Positions 18,198 through 27,871 are shown, counted from the stretch's first letter. The stretch: 64,000 nt of DNA from an uncultured Paracoccaceae bacterium (GCA_947492825.1 CANLNT010000002.1:690501-754500), one strand, 5' to 3'. Made by a program: numbers and translations. The notes: generated by a model not told the origin, from the sequence alone.

Positions 18198-19303
18198 TGC
18201 AGCCCCTTGCGGGCCTCAAGGTCATTGAAATGGCACGTATTCTGGCTGGCCCCTGGGCCGGTCAGACACTTGCTGATCTAGGGGCAGAGGTGGTCAAGGT
18301 CGAAGCCCCCGCAGGCGACGACACCCGCCAATGGGGCCCACCCTTCATCGGCGATGATGCGGCCTATTTTCATGGCTGTAACCGGGGCAAAGCCTCTGTC
18401 ATTGTGGATTTTCGTAACGCAGAGGGGCAGGCGCAGATCCGCGAATTGGTGGCCGACGCTGACATCCTGATCGAGAATTTCAAGGTCGGCGGGCTTGCCA
18501 AATACGGGCTTGATTATGCCAGCTTGTCAGAACTGAACCCGCGTCTGATCTATTGTAGCATTACCGGGTTTGGGCAGCATGGCCCCTATGCCAACCGGGC
18601 GGGGTACGACTACATCATACAAGGCATGTCAGGCTTGATGTCGGTGACCGGCGACCCTGCTGGCCAGCCGCAAAAGGTGGGCGTTGCAGTCACTGATATT
18701 TTCACTGGCATGTATGCCAGCACCGCCATTCTGGCAGCCGTGCATCAGCGTCAGACGACGGGGCGCGGCCAGCACATCGATCTGGCGTTGTTTGATGTGG
18801 CGACCGCCGTGATGGCCAATCAGGCGATGAATTACCTCGCCACCGGTGACGCGCCCGCGATGCTGGGCAACGCGCACCCGAATATCGTGCCTTATCAAGT
18901 CTTTGACTGTGCGGACGGGCATATCATCATCGCATCGGGGAACGACGGGCAATTCGCCAAGCTGTGTGCCTTGCTGGGTTGCCCGGAGCTGTCCACCATG
19001 TACCCGACCAACGCGGATCGCTTGGCGGACCGTGATACGCTGACGGATGCTTTGACGGAACGCACGCGAACCATGACCAAGGCCGCTTTGCTGGCTGCCT
19101 GCGAAGATCACGGTGTCCCCGCCGGGCCGATCAACAACATGGCGGAGGTCTTTGACGACCCGCAGATCAAGGCACGGGGCTTGCAGGTGAAACTGGGTGG
19201 TATTCCAGGTGTGCGGTCACCGATCCGCATGTCGGATGGCGATACCGATCCGCGCGGCCCGGCCCCGAAGTTGGGGCAAAATCAAGATTTACTGGAAGGT
19301 TAA
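18197..19303 (+). CDS. CaiB/BaiF family (class III) CoA-transferase
   Basis: This is a 368-residue cytoplasmic enzyme that transfers CoA between acyl groups. Family features are the N-terminal [20 protein letters not shown], the EVVKVEAP segment, the catalytic Asp in [13 protein letters not shown] (about residue 170) and the [12 protein letters not shown] strand. No acyl-CoA dehydrogenase or hydratase lies beside it, so the acyl substrate (formyl-, succinyl- or other) cannot be named. It is translationally coupled to the DsbA-like gene by an overlap of one base and converges on lpxK with a four-base overlap. Confidence 0.9.
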   Translation: MQPLAGLKVIEMARILAGPWAGQTLADLGAEVVKVEAPAGDDTRQWGPPFIGDDAAYFHGCNRGKASVIVDFRNAEGQAQIRELVADADILIENFKVGGLAKYGLDYASLSELNPRLIYCSITGFGQHGPYANRAGYDYIIQGMSGLMSVTGDPAGQPQKVGVAVTDIFTGMYASTAILAAVHQRQTTGRGQHIDLALFDVATAVMANQAMNYLATGDAPAMLGNAHPNIVPYQVFDCADGHIIIASGNDGQFAKLCALLGCPELSTMYPTNADRLADRDTLTDALTERTRTMTKAALLAACEDHGVPAGPINNMAEVFDDPQIKARGLQVKLGGIPGVRSPIRMSDGDTDPRGPAPKLGQNQDLLEG

Positions 19304-20298
19304 GTATTTGATTTTAGGCCTAATTTAGCCAAACGGGCATCGAGCGGTGCCCAGTCTGCAAGCTGTAATCTGACGGGCAAGGTGAGTACCTTGGCGCGAA
19401 AGCTGTCGGGCAGGCGGACGGCGTCTTTTTCAGTTGTGACAAGCTGTGCCACGCGGGTTTTCGCCTCAAGCTCCAGCCGGGTCATCAGCGCTTCGGTCAA
19501 GGGCTGGTGATCGTCCAGCGGCTCACTGCGGACCACGTCCGCCCCCATCGCGCGCAAAGTTTGAAAGAACTTTTCAGGCCGTCCGATCCCGGCAAAAGCC
19601 AAAAGGCGCAAGTCGTGCCACGGCATGCCGGTGACAAGGGGCACCAACTCTCCGCGCAGGTCGTGGGGGGAATCGGGCCAAGCGGCGGCGAACCGGGATT
19701 GGTCGGCGTCTGATCCAATGGTCAGCAGCAGATCAGCGCGATCCAAGCCTGCCTGGACGGGCTCGCGAAGGGGACCGGCAGGAATGACGCGACCGTTGCC
19801 AAACCCTTGAAATGCATCGGCAATCACAATGCTCAGGTCCTTTTTCACCTTGGGGTTCTGATGGCCGTCATCCATGATGATTGCCTGCGCACCGGCCAGT
19901 TGTGCGGCGCGTGCCCCGGCGGCGCGGTCGCGAGCGACCCAAGTTGGCGCAAAGGCTGCCAGCAGCAGTGGTTCGTCCCCGACATCCGCCGCATCGTGGC
20001 GCCTCGGGTCGACCTGCACCGGACCCGTCAGGGTGCCGCCGTACCCGCGCGACACCATGTGGACGTCAATGCCCCAGCCCATCATTCGTTCGGCCAAAGC
20101 AATCGCGGTGGGGGTTTTGCCGGTGCCACCGGCATTGATGTTCCCGATGCAAATGACCGGGATATTCGCTTTGAATTCAGAAGGTTGAGCGACACGTCGC
20201 CGCGTTGCCGCCGCATATATCGCCGCAATTGGTGCCAGCATCCGCGCTTGCCAGCCGGGGCGATCGGGCGGGTGTGACCAAAAGCCGGGGGGCCGCAT
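19300..20298 (-). CDS. lpxK: Tetraacyldisaccharide 4'-kinase
   Basis: LpxK phosphorylates the lipid A precursor at the 4' position on the inner face of the cytoplasmic membrane. The 332-residue protein has the family's unusual P-loop [12 protein letters not shown] (about 52-63), the VSRGYGG motif near residue 83, [10 protein letters not shown] (about 139-148) and [10 protein letters not shown] near the C-terminus. It follows the WaaA-like gene by two bases in the order DUF4170, WaaA-like, lpxK. Length and motifs are complete. Confidence 0.95.
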   Translation of the reverse strand: MRPPGFWSHPPDRPGWQARMLAPIAAIYAAATRRRVAQPSEFKANIPVICIGNINAGGTGKTPTAIALAERMMGWGIDVHMVSRGYGGTLTGPVQVDPRRHDAADVGDEPLLLAAFAPTWVARDRAAGARAAQLAGAQAIIMDDGHQNPKVKKDLSIVIADAFQGFGNGRVIPAGPLREPVQAGLDRADLLLTIGSDADQSRFAAAWPDSPHDLRGELVPLVTGMPWHDLRLLAFAGIGRPEKFFQTLRAMGADVVRSEPLDDHQPLTEALMTRLELEAKTRVAQLVTTEKDAVRLPDSFRAKVLTLPVRLQLADWAPLDARLAKLGLKSNT

Positions 20299-20300
20299 AC

Positions 20301-21416
20301 CTAGCGCCCCACCGTATCAAGGCGGTCCTGGATCAGGCCAATCAACCGGTTGCTGATTTCTGCCCCGCTTGAGGTCACTTCCCAGCCGGCGACGGCCATT
20401 TCGGCGGCACGATCTGCCGACAGCAGTTGTTCCACCGTCAGGCCAAGCTTTGCCGGATCGGAGATCCCAAGGCTGGCACCTGCACGCAGCAGGCGGCGAA
20501 AGCGTTCCGCGTAAGGGTCTGTTTTCATGCCGTGAATCACGACGGAGCCAAGTGCCGCGGCTTCGAACGGGTCGTGGGCGGCGCCGCGGGTGAGGGTGCC
20601 AACGGCGAAACAGATGGGCGCGAGGCGCAGCCAGAGCCCGTCTTCGCCGTCGAGATCGGCGATGTAAATCTGGCTGGCCTCATCGGGTTCATCACCGCGC
20701 GACCTGAGCCCAACGAAATAGCCCATGTCACTGAAAGTGTTTGCAAAATCCGCGCCAAAAATCGGGCGCTCGGGAATCACGACCAGCAAAAGCCGATGCG
20801 ATTTGCGGCTGGCGTGGCGGTGGGCGACGGCCAAAACCTCTGCGTCAGAGAGCTGCGCTGCGCGGACAAGCCAGACCGGTCTGTTCCGTAAAAACTGAGC
20901 AATTTCATGACGTTCCGCGTCACTGTGCGGCAGGATGCGGGCGGCTTGTTCGAGGGGGCCGATGGCGTGGACCTGCCCAGAGGGCACGCCCAGTTTGCGC
21001 AGGGTATCCGCCGCGCGCGCGTCAGAGGCGAAGGCAGAGGCCACGCCTGACAACGCAGGCCGGGCGCTGGCACGGAACCAGCCGCCGGTCATCTCTCGCA
21101 GGGTATCAGGGCGAGATTCAACTGCAATTACAGGAGTTTGCGTCGCATCACAGGCTGAGAGGATCTGCGTATCAATCACCCCGCCGACCAGAATCACAAG
21201 CACCGGGCGGTGGGTGGCAAGGAACACGCGCAGGGCCCGCCCGCCCTTGGGATGCGGCATCGCGGGGTCATTGCGCTGGGTCGTCACAATCCGCACAGCG
21301 TCGCCATCATGGTTAAGGCGTCGCGTCAGATCATCTATGGCGGGCAAACGGGAGCTGTCTTCGCAGCGGATCCAAACGACCGGATCACCCGCATTTTGCC
21401 CCCCGAATGCAGTCAT
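20301..21416 (-). CDS. 3-deoxy-D-manno-octulosonic acid transferase (WaaA/KdtA)-like protein, divergent
   Basis: The C-terminal half is clearly WaaA-like: [14 protein letters not shown] is followed by an AVGT...[10 protein letters not shown] segment (about 271-290) matching the canonical GGS...GHNPLEPA nucleotide-sugar site, and a strand-helix unit ([12 protein letters not shown]) precedes it. The N-terminal half is abnormal. There is no membrane anchor, the catalytic SVGE-type Glu eight residues after the conserved Trp (Trp15 here) is absent, and the ExExWP motif reads [11 protein letters not shown]. At 371 residues it is about 50 shorter than usual. It sits between DUF4170 and lpxK, so a lipid A-core role is still likely, but Kdo transferase activity is doubtful. 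Confidence 0.7.
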   Translation of the reverse strand: MTAFGGQNAGDPVVWIRCEDSSRLPAIDDLTRRLNHDGDAVRIVTTQRNDPAMPHPKGGRALRVFLATHRPVLVILVGGVIDTQILSACDATQTPVIAVESRPDTLREMTGGWFRASARPALSGVASAFASDARAADTLRKLGVPSGQVHAIGPLEQAARILPHSDAERHEIAQFLRNRPVWLVRAAQLSDAEVLAVAHRHASRKSHRLLLVVIPERPIFGADFANTFSDMGYFVGLRSRGDEPDEASQIYIADLDGEDGLWLRLAPICFAVGTLTRGAAHDPFEAAALGSVVIHGMKTDPYAERFRRLLRAGASLGISDPAKLGLTVEQLLSADRAAEMAVAGWEVTSSGAEISNRLIGLIQDRLDTVGR

Positions 21417-21425
21417 TTCAAAGGC

Positions 21426-21677
21426 TTAAACGCCAAGCTCTTCGGTCGGTGAGGCGGCTGTTTCCTCGTCCCGCAGACGGTGAATATGCGCGATGAAGTA
21501 GCGCATATGCGCATCATCAACGGTGCGCTGCGCAGCCGACTTCCAAGCGTTGTAGGCGCTGGCGTAGTCAGGAAACATGCCAACGATATCAATGGCATCG
21601 ACGTCCTTGAAGGCGTTTTGGGTCGGGTCGATCAGCTCTCCGCCGAAGACAAGGTGCAGGCGTTGGGTCATGGGCAT
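21426..21677 (-). CDS. DUF4170 domain protein
   Basis: This is an 83-residue soluble protein of the alphaproteobacterial DUF4170 family. The LHLVFGGELIDP opening, the VDIVGMFPDY-like stretch (IDIVGMFPDYASAYNAWK) and the HMRYFIAHIHRL segment are its conserved parts. Function is unknown, but in this group the gene is regularly found beside waaA and lpxK, which suggests an envelope role. It is the first gene of the visible waaA-lpxK operon. ATG 21677 is used; ATG 21671 is possible. Confidence 0.8.
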   Translation of the reverse strand: MPMTQRLHLVFGGELIDPTQNAFKDVDAIDIVGMFPDYASAYNAWKSAAQRTVDDAHMRYFIAHIHRLRDEETAASPTEELGV

Positions 21678-22081
21678 ATCCGTGAAATTGCGTGTTGGTG
21701 TCGCGACAACTTAAGCCGCCGAACGGGGATGCACAATCCATGCACATACCATGCACAAAGTGGGCGGATGGAGGTGTTAAGATGCATTAAGGGGCGTGAG
21801 TGTTCACCAAGAACAGGGGCGAACGGCTGTTTTGTTCATCATACACGCCACGCGCATTGACCAAGTGTTAGGGCGTTTTGCGCGGATCAGGTGTGCGGCT
21901 TGTTGTCCGGGTGAAATCTTCAGAATGAAGGCGCTGGCTACTTCAGTTTGTGACGGGAATTTCGGCGGCCTTGGGCGTGGGATCGGCAAATCAGTTGCGG
22001 ATGCTGGTGAGATGTTTGCGCCAAGCTCGCAGCCTGATGGGGCCAGCGAGAAGGTAGGGCAAACCGCGCCCGCCCGTCGGG
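21678..22081. other. 404-bp intergenic stretch between DUF4170 and lacI genes
   Basis: I find no convincing gene. The half near DUF4170 holds three tandem 11-base units at 21729-21761 (listed separately), which probably belong to the DUF4170 promoter. The rest has no clear terminator for the leftward lacI gene and no recognisable transposase remnant. It may mark the boundary of the inserted sugar-transport region. Confidence 0.5.
21729..21761. repeat. Three tandem 11-bp repeats upstream of DUF4170
   Basis: ATGCACAATCC, ATGCACATACC and ATGCACAAAGT follow each other without gaps, sharing ATGCACA. The period is one helical turn, so three proteins could bind the same DNA face about 50-85 bp upstream of the DUF4170 start. 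Confidence 0.6.
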
Positions 22082-23104
22082 TTACGCCTTGGTGGCCAAG
22101 ACGCTGTTACGTTCGACAAGTTTTGTTCCGATGAGGGAGTGGGTTGTGTCTGTTCGTCCTTCTATGCGTTCAAACAGCACCCGCATTGCAGAGCGCCCCA
22201 GCGCAAAGCCGTCCTGATGAACGCTTGCCAAGCCGATCTGCGGAAGGGCGGCGACGGCGGAATCGTCAAAGCCGATCAGAGACAGACTTTGCGGGACGTC
22301 GATGCCCATCGATTGTGCGGCACTGAGCAGTGCGATGCCGTCGATGTCTGACCAACAGAAAATGGCGCATGGCAATTGGAGTGTCTCGAGGAACCGTTCT
22401 GCCCAATCCGCCGCGCGTCGGGTTGGGTCGGGAAAGCGGTGGACCTGAGCCTCTGCGACCCGCCCGCAGCGGTCCATTTCTTTGAGATATGATTGTTCCC
22501 GCTGGTAAAAGACGTTGGTCTTCCAATTGTCGTATTGGTTCAGCGACACCATGTGGATGCGCGCCAAACCCGTGGCGATCAGCCGTCTTGTCGCCTGGCT
22601 TGCGCCATCCGCGTCGTCAGAGTTCACGGTATCGAAATGCGCAGCATCGGGGTGGTGATAGGCGTGGCACACAACGGGGATCTGCTTGCCGTAGGCCTCG
22701 ATCTGTTCGGTGGAGAGCCGCGGACCCATCAGGATCAGCCCGTCCATCTGTTGGTCGATCATCGAATCCACAAGCGCCTGTTCATTCGCGTTTTCGGCCC
22801 GGCCGACACCGATCATGATGCGGTACTTGTTTTCGTCGGCGGCCTCTCGCACGCCGTCGATCAGATCGGGCACAAAGGGGTTGCGCAGGTCGGAGACGAG
22901 TAGCCCAATTGTCCGCGACCGTCCCCGCAGAGCTCTTGCCGCCGTGTTCGGGCGGTAGCCGAGTTTCTTGATTGATCTCTCGACTTTTTCCCGCAGTGAG
23001 TCGCTGACGCCGTAGGCGTTTCGCAGCACCTTGGACACCGCAGAGACCGACACGCCCGAATCCTCGGCGACATTCTTGATTGTGATCCGGGGACTTTTCT
23101 TCAT
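22082..23104 (-). CDS. LacI-family transcriptional regulator
   Basis: This is a 340-residue repressor. The N-terminal LacI helix-turn-helix reads ITIKNVAEDSGVSVSAVSKVL, followed by the hinge helix NTAARALRG. A periplasmic-binding-protein-like sensor domain covers the rest (GLLVSDLRNPFVPDLIDG; LSLIGFDDSAVAALPQIGL). ATG 23104 is chosen because it places the helix-turn-helix at the start; in-frame starts upstream lie inside the control region. It diverges from the rhamnosidase gene, and two LacI-type half-perfect sites lie between them, so it should repress the rhamnosidase-ABC operon until a sugar, probably a rhamnoside product, binds. Confidence 0.9.
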   Translation of the reverse strand: MKKSPRITIKNVAEDSGVSVSAVSKVLRNAYGVSDSLREKVERSIKKLGYRPNTAARALRGRSRTIGLLVSDLRNPFVPDLIDGVREAADENKYRIMIGVGRAENANEQALVDSMIDQQMDGLILMGPRLSTEQIEAYGKQIPVVCHAYHHPDAAHFDTVNSDDADGASQATRRLIATGLARIHMVSLNQYDNWKTNVFYQREQSYLKEMDRCGRVAEAQVHRFPDPTRRAADWAERFLETLQLPCAIFCWSDIDGIALLSAAQSMGIDVPQSLSLIGFDDSAVAALPQIGLASVHQDGFALGRSAMRVLFERIEGRTDTTHSLIGTKLVERNSVLATKA

Positions 23105-23205
23105 GCGAACCAATCTGTTGTACCGCACTTCTGTGGGACAGATCGTCATCATCCCACAATTTTCCGGCCCAAACAATGCTACCGCTTGCGCAATGAAAGG
23201 GTTCG

Positions 23206-23231
23206 TGTAACGTTATACGTGCAACGATACA
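23206..23231. promoter_or_regulatory. Pair of LacI-type operator-like sites
   Basis: TGTAACGTTATA (23206-23217) and TGCAACGATACA (23220-23231) each match 10 or 11 of the 12 bases of a TGTAAC-GTTACA palindrome with the central CG step typical of LacI-family operators. They are 14 bp apart centre to centre, 24 bp upstream of the rhamnosidase start. Confidence 0.5.
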
Positions 23232-23254
23232 CAAATACGGAACGCGACACCGCC

Positions 23255-25582
23255 ATGGATGGACAGGCAACGATAGATTCTTTGGGCCTTTCGCGTCGCG
23301 AGAGTTGGTCTGCACAGATGATTTCCCCCGATTGTGACGCGGGGCAGGGCACGCAGGCGTGTTTTTTGGCCACCGAGTTTAAAGCGGATCAGGCACCGGC
23401 GGGTGCGGTGCTGCATATCTCTGCGCAGGGGCTGTACCGGTGCTTTGTCAATGGAACGCGTGTCGGCGGTGATGTTCTGACCCCTGGGTGGGTTTGCTAC
23501 GATACCCGGCTGCCATTTCAAAGCTACGACATTGGGGAGCTGTTGGTTGCGGGGACCAACACGATTGAGATCTGGCTTGGCGATGGTTGGCACAGGTCTC
23601 AATTGATGTGGGGCCGCGACCCGATTTTTGACTGTTGGGGTGCGCAGATCGGCGCGATTGCAGAGGTCGTGCAAGACGGCAAGGTCGTGGTCAAGACTGA
23701 CGAAAGCTGGCGGAGCGGTCTGCTGCCAATTCTGCAATCGGGCATTTACCATGGTGAGGATTATGATGCGCGACTTGCGCAGATCGCACCAACCCATGCT
23801 GTTTCGCTTTGCGATTTCGACAACGGGTTGCTGACGGCCCAGGAGTGTCCTCCCGTCCGAGAGCTGCCACGCATACCCGTTGTCGAAACATTTAGCGATG
23901 ACCAAGGACGCCGGGTTTATGATTTCGGTCAAAACACGGCAGGATATGTGGCGTTCACGGTTGAGGGTGAGGCTGGCGCACGGGTGCGGGTCGAACATGC
24001 CGAAGTCCTTGGGCCGAACAAGCATTTCGACAACCGGAATTACCGGTCTGCCCGGGCGGAGTTGCAATATGTTCTGGCTGGAAATGGCCCCGAACACTAT
24101 GCGCCCTCTTTCACCTTCCAAGGGTTTCGCTACGCGCGGGTGACTGTTGAGGGTCGGGCGGACGTAACCGAGATTTGCATGGTTCCGATTTCGTCGGTGC
24201 ATGAGGCCAAGGGCAGCTTTTCTTGCGCTGAACCGTTGGTTAATCGTCTTGTGGATAATACCCTTTGGTCGCAGCGCGCCAATTTCATCGAAGTACCAAC
24301 CGATTGTCCGCAGCGGGACGAGCGGCTGGGCTGGACCGGAGATGCGCAGGTGTTTTGCGGGACCGCCTGCTATTTTGCCGACAGCCATGCGTTCCTGCGC
24401 AAGTATCTGCGTGACGTCATGGCAGATCAGCGCCCCAACGGGGCGATTGCGCATTTCTCACCAGACCCGTCGCGGCTTCACCCCGGCGCATTCAGGGGCT
24501 ATTTCGGGTCGACCGGGTGGGGGGACGCGATCACCATTATTCCTTGGACATTGTATGTCCACTATGGGGATCGCGCGGTTCTGGCTGAATGCTATGAGGC
24601 GATGAAACGCTGGTCGGGGTTTGTGTGGAACATCTCGGATGGGCCAATCGTGCGGCCTCCGGTGGGTTGGCATGACGATGGCTTTACCTTTGGTGACTGG
24701 GTTCAGCCGGTGGGCGACAACCGCAAGCCGCGGCCAACCATTGGTGATGATTGTGCGGCTACGATCTATCATTTCATCACGACGGATTTGATTGCGAAAA
24801 TCGCAAAGGTTTTGGGCCACGAAGACGATGCGGATGCGTATCGGCAGAGGGCCGAATTGATCCGTGCGTCTTTTGCCGAGGAGTTCATCACGCCCTCTGG
24901 ACGGTTGGCCTATTCCGATCAGACATCTTATGCGCTGGCGTTTCTGCATGACCTTATCCCGGCGCAACACAGCGCCGCGGCAAAGCGATATTTCAAAGAG
25001 GCGGTTGCTATTTCCGAGGGCACAATCGGCACGGGCTTTATCGGCACGCCCGCGCTGTTGCCCGCGCTTGTCAAGATTGGTGAAAACGAATTGGCGGCGC
25101 AGCTGTTTCTGCAGACCGATGTGCCCGGCTGGCTGTATCAGGTCACGCAGGGTGCAACGTCGATCTGGGAACGGTGGGATGCAATGGCGCCTGACGGCAG
25201 CATCCATGATCCCGAAATGAACAGCTTTAACCATTATGCCTTTGGGGCGGTGTGCCAGTGGTTGTTTGAAAGCGTGGCTGGGTTTCAGCCCGATCCAGAA
25301 GCGCCCGGTTTTGCGCATATCCGGTTTCAGCCGGTGATCATCCCTGAGTTGGGACATGTGCAGGCCCACCATGAAAGTGCAGCGGGCTGGGTCGCGGCGG
25401 AGTGGTCGATTGATGCGGGTGCGGTCACTTACGTCGTGACGATCCCTGAGGGTGCCACGGGAACCTTTGTAGGCACGTCAAACCAAACCGATCTGGTGGT
25501 TGATGGTGCGCCATTCAAAGCAGACGAAGAGGTGTCGCTGTCCGCAGGTCAACACAAACTGACGTTCAAACTGACAGATTGA
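23255..25582 (+). CDS. Alpha-L-rhamnosidase, glycoside hydrolase family 78
   Basis: This is a 775-residue hydrolase that releases L-rhamnose from rhamnosides. Beta-sandwich domains at the N-terminus (GLYRCFVNGTRVGGDVLTPGW and RVYDFGQNTAGY regions) lead into an (alpha/alpha)6 barrel. The barrel has the GH78 signature TDCPQRDERLGWTGDAQVF, which holds acidic catalytic residues, and SIWERWDAM followed by NSFNHYAFGA. A C-terminal beta domain closes the protein. There is no signal peptide at ATG 23255, so the enzyme should be cytoplasmic and act on imported oligosaccharides or glycosides. It heads an operon with the CUT1 transporter 49 bp downstream. Confidence 0.92.
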   Translation: MDGQATIDSLGLSRRESWSAQMISPDCDAGQGTQACFLATEFKADQAPAGAVLHISAQGLYRCFVNGTRVGGDVLTPGWVCYDTRLPFQSYDIGELLVAGTNTIEIWLGDGWHRSQLMWGRDPIFDCWGAQIGAIAEVVQDGKVVVKTDESWRSGLLPILQSGIYHGEDYDARLAQIAPTHAVSLCDFDNGLLTAQECPPVRELPRIPVVETFSDDQGRRVYDFGQNTAGYVAFTVEGEAGARVRVEHAEVLGPNKHFDNRNYRSARAELQYVLAGNGPEHYAPSFTFQGFRYARVTVEGRADVTEICMVPISSVHEAKGSFSCAEPLVNRLVDNTLWSQRANFIEVPTDCPQRDERLGWTGDAQVFCGTACYFADSHAFLRKYLRDVMADQRPNGAIAHFSPDPSRLHPGAFRGYFGSTGWGDAITIIPWTLYVHYGDRAVLAECYEAMKRWSGFVWNISDGPIVRPPVGWHDDGFTFGDWVQPVGDNRKPRPTIGDDCAATIYHFITTDLIAKIAKVLGHEDDADAYRQRAELIRASFAEEFITPSGRLAYSDQTSYALAFLHDLIPAQHSAAAKRYFKEAVAISEGTIGTGFIGTPALLPALVKIGENELAAQLFLQTDVPGWLYQVTQGATSIWERWDAMAPDGSIHDPEMNSFNHYAFGAVCQWLFESVAGFQPDPEAPGFAHIRFQPVIIPELGHVQAHHESAAGWVAAEWSIDAGAVTYVVTIPEGATGTFVGTSNQTDLVVDGAPFKADEEVSLSAGQHKLTFKLTD

Positions 25583-25631
25583 ATTCGAAGGCGTCGCAAT
25601 AAGACGCAAACAACAAACGGAGGAGAAGAAA

Positions 25632-26909
25632 ATGAAATATCGGAAAAGTCCCTTGCTGATTGGGACGCTTGCCGCCTCGATGGTCTCGACCGCGGCTGTC
25701 GCAGACACTGAACTTACATTTCTGCTGGACGTGGCCCCTGACACGATTGCAGTCTTCGAGGCGATCATCGAAGCCTTTGAAGAGGCGAATCCAGGTATCA
25801 CGGTTGAAATTGAAACCCGTCCAAGCGGTGGCGAAGGCGACAACATGGTCAAGACCCGCCTTGCAACCGGCGAGATGACGGATGTGTTCCTGTACAACAC
25901 CGGCTCGCTGTTTCAGGCGATCAACCCGGAGAACTTCCTCGTCCCGATTACCGGTCAGGATTATGCGGAGAACATCAACCAAAGCTTCCTGCAGACCGTG
26001 ACTGCGGGCGACGATATTTTTGGGGTTCCGACCTCGACCGCGATGGGGGGTGGCATTTTCTATAACGTGCCGATCTACGAAAAGCTTGGCCTTGAAGTGC
26101 CTACAACCTGGGCTGAATTCATGGCCAACAATCAGGCCATCAAGGACGCAGGCATGGTGGCCGTCGCGCAGACCTATCGTGATACGTGGACGTCACAGCT
26201 GTTCGTTTTGTCTGACTACTACAACGTGCAAGCCGCTGTGCCCGACTTTGCCGAAAGCTACACCCAGAACGAAGCCAAGTTTGCGACGACCCCCGCAGCA
26301 CTTCGCGGTTTTGAAAAGCTGCAAGAGGTGTTTGACGGTGGCTTTCTGAACGAAGATTTCGGCGCTGCGAATTTTGACGCGGGCCTGCGCATGGTCGCAA
26401 CCGGCGAAGCTGCGCATTATCCGATGCTGACCTTTGCGGTGGGGGCCATCAAGGCGACATATCCCGAGCATATTGACGACATCGGCTTTTTTGCCCAGCC
26501 CGGTGATGACGCTGACAACAATGGTCTGACCGTCTGGATGCCTTCGGGCCTTTATATCCCGAAGACGTCCGAGCACATTGAAGAGGCCCACAAGTTCCTT
26601 GGTTTCGTGGCAAGTGTTGAAAGCTGCGACATCCAGAACGCAACAGTTGGCGCGCAAGGGCCGTATCTGATTGATGGATGCACCCTTCCCGAGGACGTGC
26701 CGGGGGCTGTTGCGGATCTGTTGCCCTACTTCCAGGAGGGTGGCAACACCGCCCCTGCGCTGGAATTCCTGTCGCCGATCAAAGGCCCGGCGCTGGAGCA
26801 GATCACCGTCGAAGTTGGGTCTGGCATTCGCCCTGCTGCTGATGGTGCCGCGCTTTATGACAACGACGTCAAGAAACAAGCGCAACAACTTGGGTTGCCG
26901 AACTGGTAA
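25632..26909 (+). CDS. Sugar ABC transporter substrate-binding protein (CUT1 type)
   Basis: This is a 425-residue periplasmic binding protein of the extracellular solute-binding family 1. It has a Sec signal peptide (MKYRKSPLLIGTLAASMVST, cleavage near AVAD) and typical features: an N-terminal FEEANPGITVEIETR segment, GDNMVKTRLATGEMTDVF, and YNVPIYEKLGLEVPTTWAEF. A strong GGAGGAG ribosome site precedes ATG 25632. Located between the GH78 enzyme and two permeases, it probably binds rhamnose-containing oligosaccharides. A hairpin downstream may raise its expression relative to the permeases. Confidence 0.92.
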   Translation: MKYRKSPLLIGTLAASMVSTAAVADTELTFLLDVAPDTIAVFEAIIEAFEEANPGITVEIETRPSGGEGDNMVKTRLATGEMTDVFLYNTGSLFQAINPENFLVPITGQDYAENINQSFLQTVTAGDDIFGVPTSTAMGGGIFYNVPIYEKLGLEVPTTWAEFMANNQAIKDAGMVAVAQTYRDTWTSQLFVLSDYYNVQAAVPDFAESYTQNEAKFATTPAALRGFEKLQEVFDGGFLNEDFGAANFDAGLRMVATGEAAHYPMLTFAVGAIKATYPEHIDDIGFFAQPGDDADNNGLTVWMPSGLYIPKTSEHIEEAHKFLGFVASVESCDIQNATVGAQGPYLIDGCTLPEDVPGAVADLLPYFQEGGNTAPALEFLSPIKGPALEQITVEVGSGIRPAADGAALYDNDVKKQAQQLGLPNW

Positions 26910-26928
26910 GCATATTCAACGCTGCTGT

Positions 26929-26962
26929 ATCACTGCCCGGTCTTAGGTGACCGGGCAGTGAT
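26929..26962 (+). promoter_or_regulatory. Strong hairpin between binding-protein and permease genes
   Basis: A perfect 14-base stem (core CACTGCCCGGTC with GACCGGGCAGTG) encloses the six-base loop TTAGGT. No T-run follows, so it is more likely an mRNA-stabilising or attenuating element than a full terminator. Confidence 0.75.
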
Positions 26963-26986
26963 GGCATAATCGGAGCCCAAGTTGTG

Positions 26987-27871
26987 ATGACACCCGCAAG
27001 ACAAACGGCCCGCAAGAAGCGGTCGCCCTATCCGGCATGGTTCTTTCTGCCTGCGGGCGTGATCTATGGGGTGTTGTTCCTGGTTCCCACGTTCGCGTCT
27101 GTCTATTTCAGCCTGACCCGTTGGAACCTGTTTAACTCGACGTTTATCGGTCTTGATAACTTTGTGTCGTTCTTTCAGGAGCCCTTTCTGGTCAAGGGTC
27201 TGATCAACACGATCATCTTTGCTGTGCTGACGGCCGTTCTGAAGTGCATCATTGGCCTGGGCCTTGGCATTCTGCTGACATCGAACATCTGGATGCGTGG
27301 CCTGCTGCGCACCATCGCCTTTTTTCCCGTCCTCGTCTCGGTAATCGGGATCGGGATTACATTCACAATCATGATGCATCCGACCCAAGGCATCATCAAT
27401 GTTGCGCTGGAAGTGATCGGGATAGATGGGCCGGGTTGGCTGACGACGCCGTCGCTGGCGCTGTATTCTGTGGCCTTTGTCGAGGTCTGGCGCGGTGTGG
27501 GGCTTGCCAGCGTCATTTTCATCGCGGGGCTGGTGTCGATCCCACGGGACTACTATGAGGCCGCGCGCATTGATGGGGCCACCAAGTGGCAGCAATTCTG
27601 GCGCATCACACTGCCGCTGGTACGTCCCGCAACTGCCACGGTGATGATCCTTTCGGTTGTCTACGGGCTGCGGTCGTTTGAGCTGATCTGGACGATGACA
27701 AAGGGCGGGCCGGGGTTCTCTTCGGATGTGATCGCTTCGGTCATTTACAAGCAGTATCAGGCCGGATTCTATGGGTTGTCGACGGCGGGTAATGTGATCC
27801 TGTTCGTTCTCATCACGGTGCTGGTCATGCCCTTGGTATCTTACTTCAACCGGCGGGAGCTTGACCTATGA
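26987..27871 (+). CDS. Sugar ABC transporter permease (MalF-like)
   Basis: This is a 294-residue inner-membrane protein with six predicted segments. The EAA loop that docks the ATPase is seen in [27 protein letters not shown] (about residues 189-215). A cytoplasmic basic N-terminus (ARQTARKKRSPYPAW) precedes the first segment. ATG 26987 is used; a GTG one codon earlier is equally possible. It overlaps the next permease gene by four bases. Confidence 0.92.
   Translation: MTPARQTARKKRSPYPAWFFLPAGVIYGVLFLVPTFASVYFSLTRWNLFNSTFIGLDNFVSFFQEPFLVKGLINTIIFAVLTAVLKCIIGLGLGILLTSNIWMRGLLRTIAFFPVLVSVIGIGITFTIMMHPTQGIINVALEVIGIDGPGWLTTPSLALYSVAFVEVWRGVGLASVIFIAGLVSIPRDYYEAARIDGATKWQQFWRITLPLVRPATATVMILSVVYGLRSFELIWTMTKGGPGFSSDVIASVIYKQYQAGFYGLSTAGNVILFVLITVLVMPLVSYFNRRELDL

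Noticed and set aside
21777-21790. TTAA-N6-TTAA resembling a CtrA box
   Set aside because: The CtrA consensus has a seven-base spacer; here it is six, and no cell-cycle gene is next to it.
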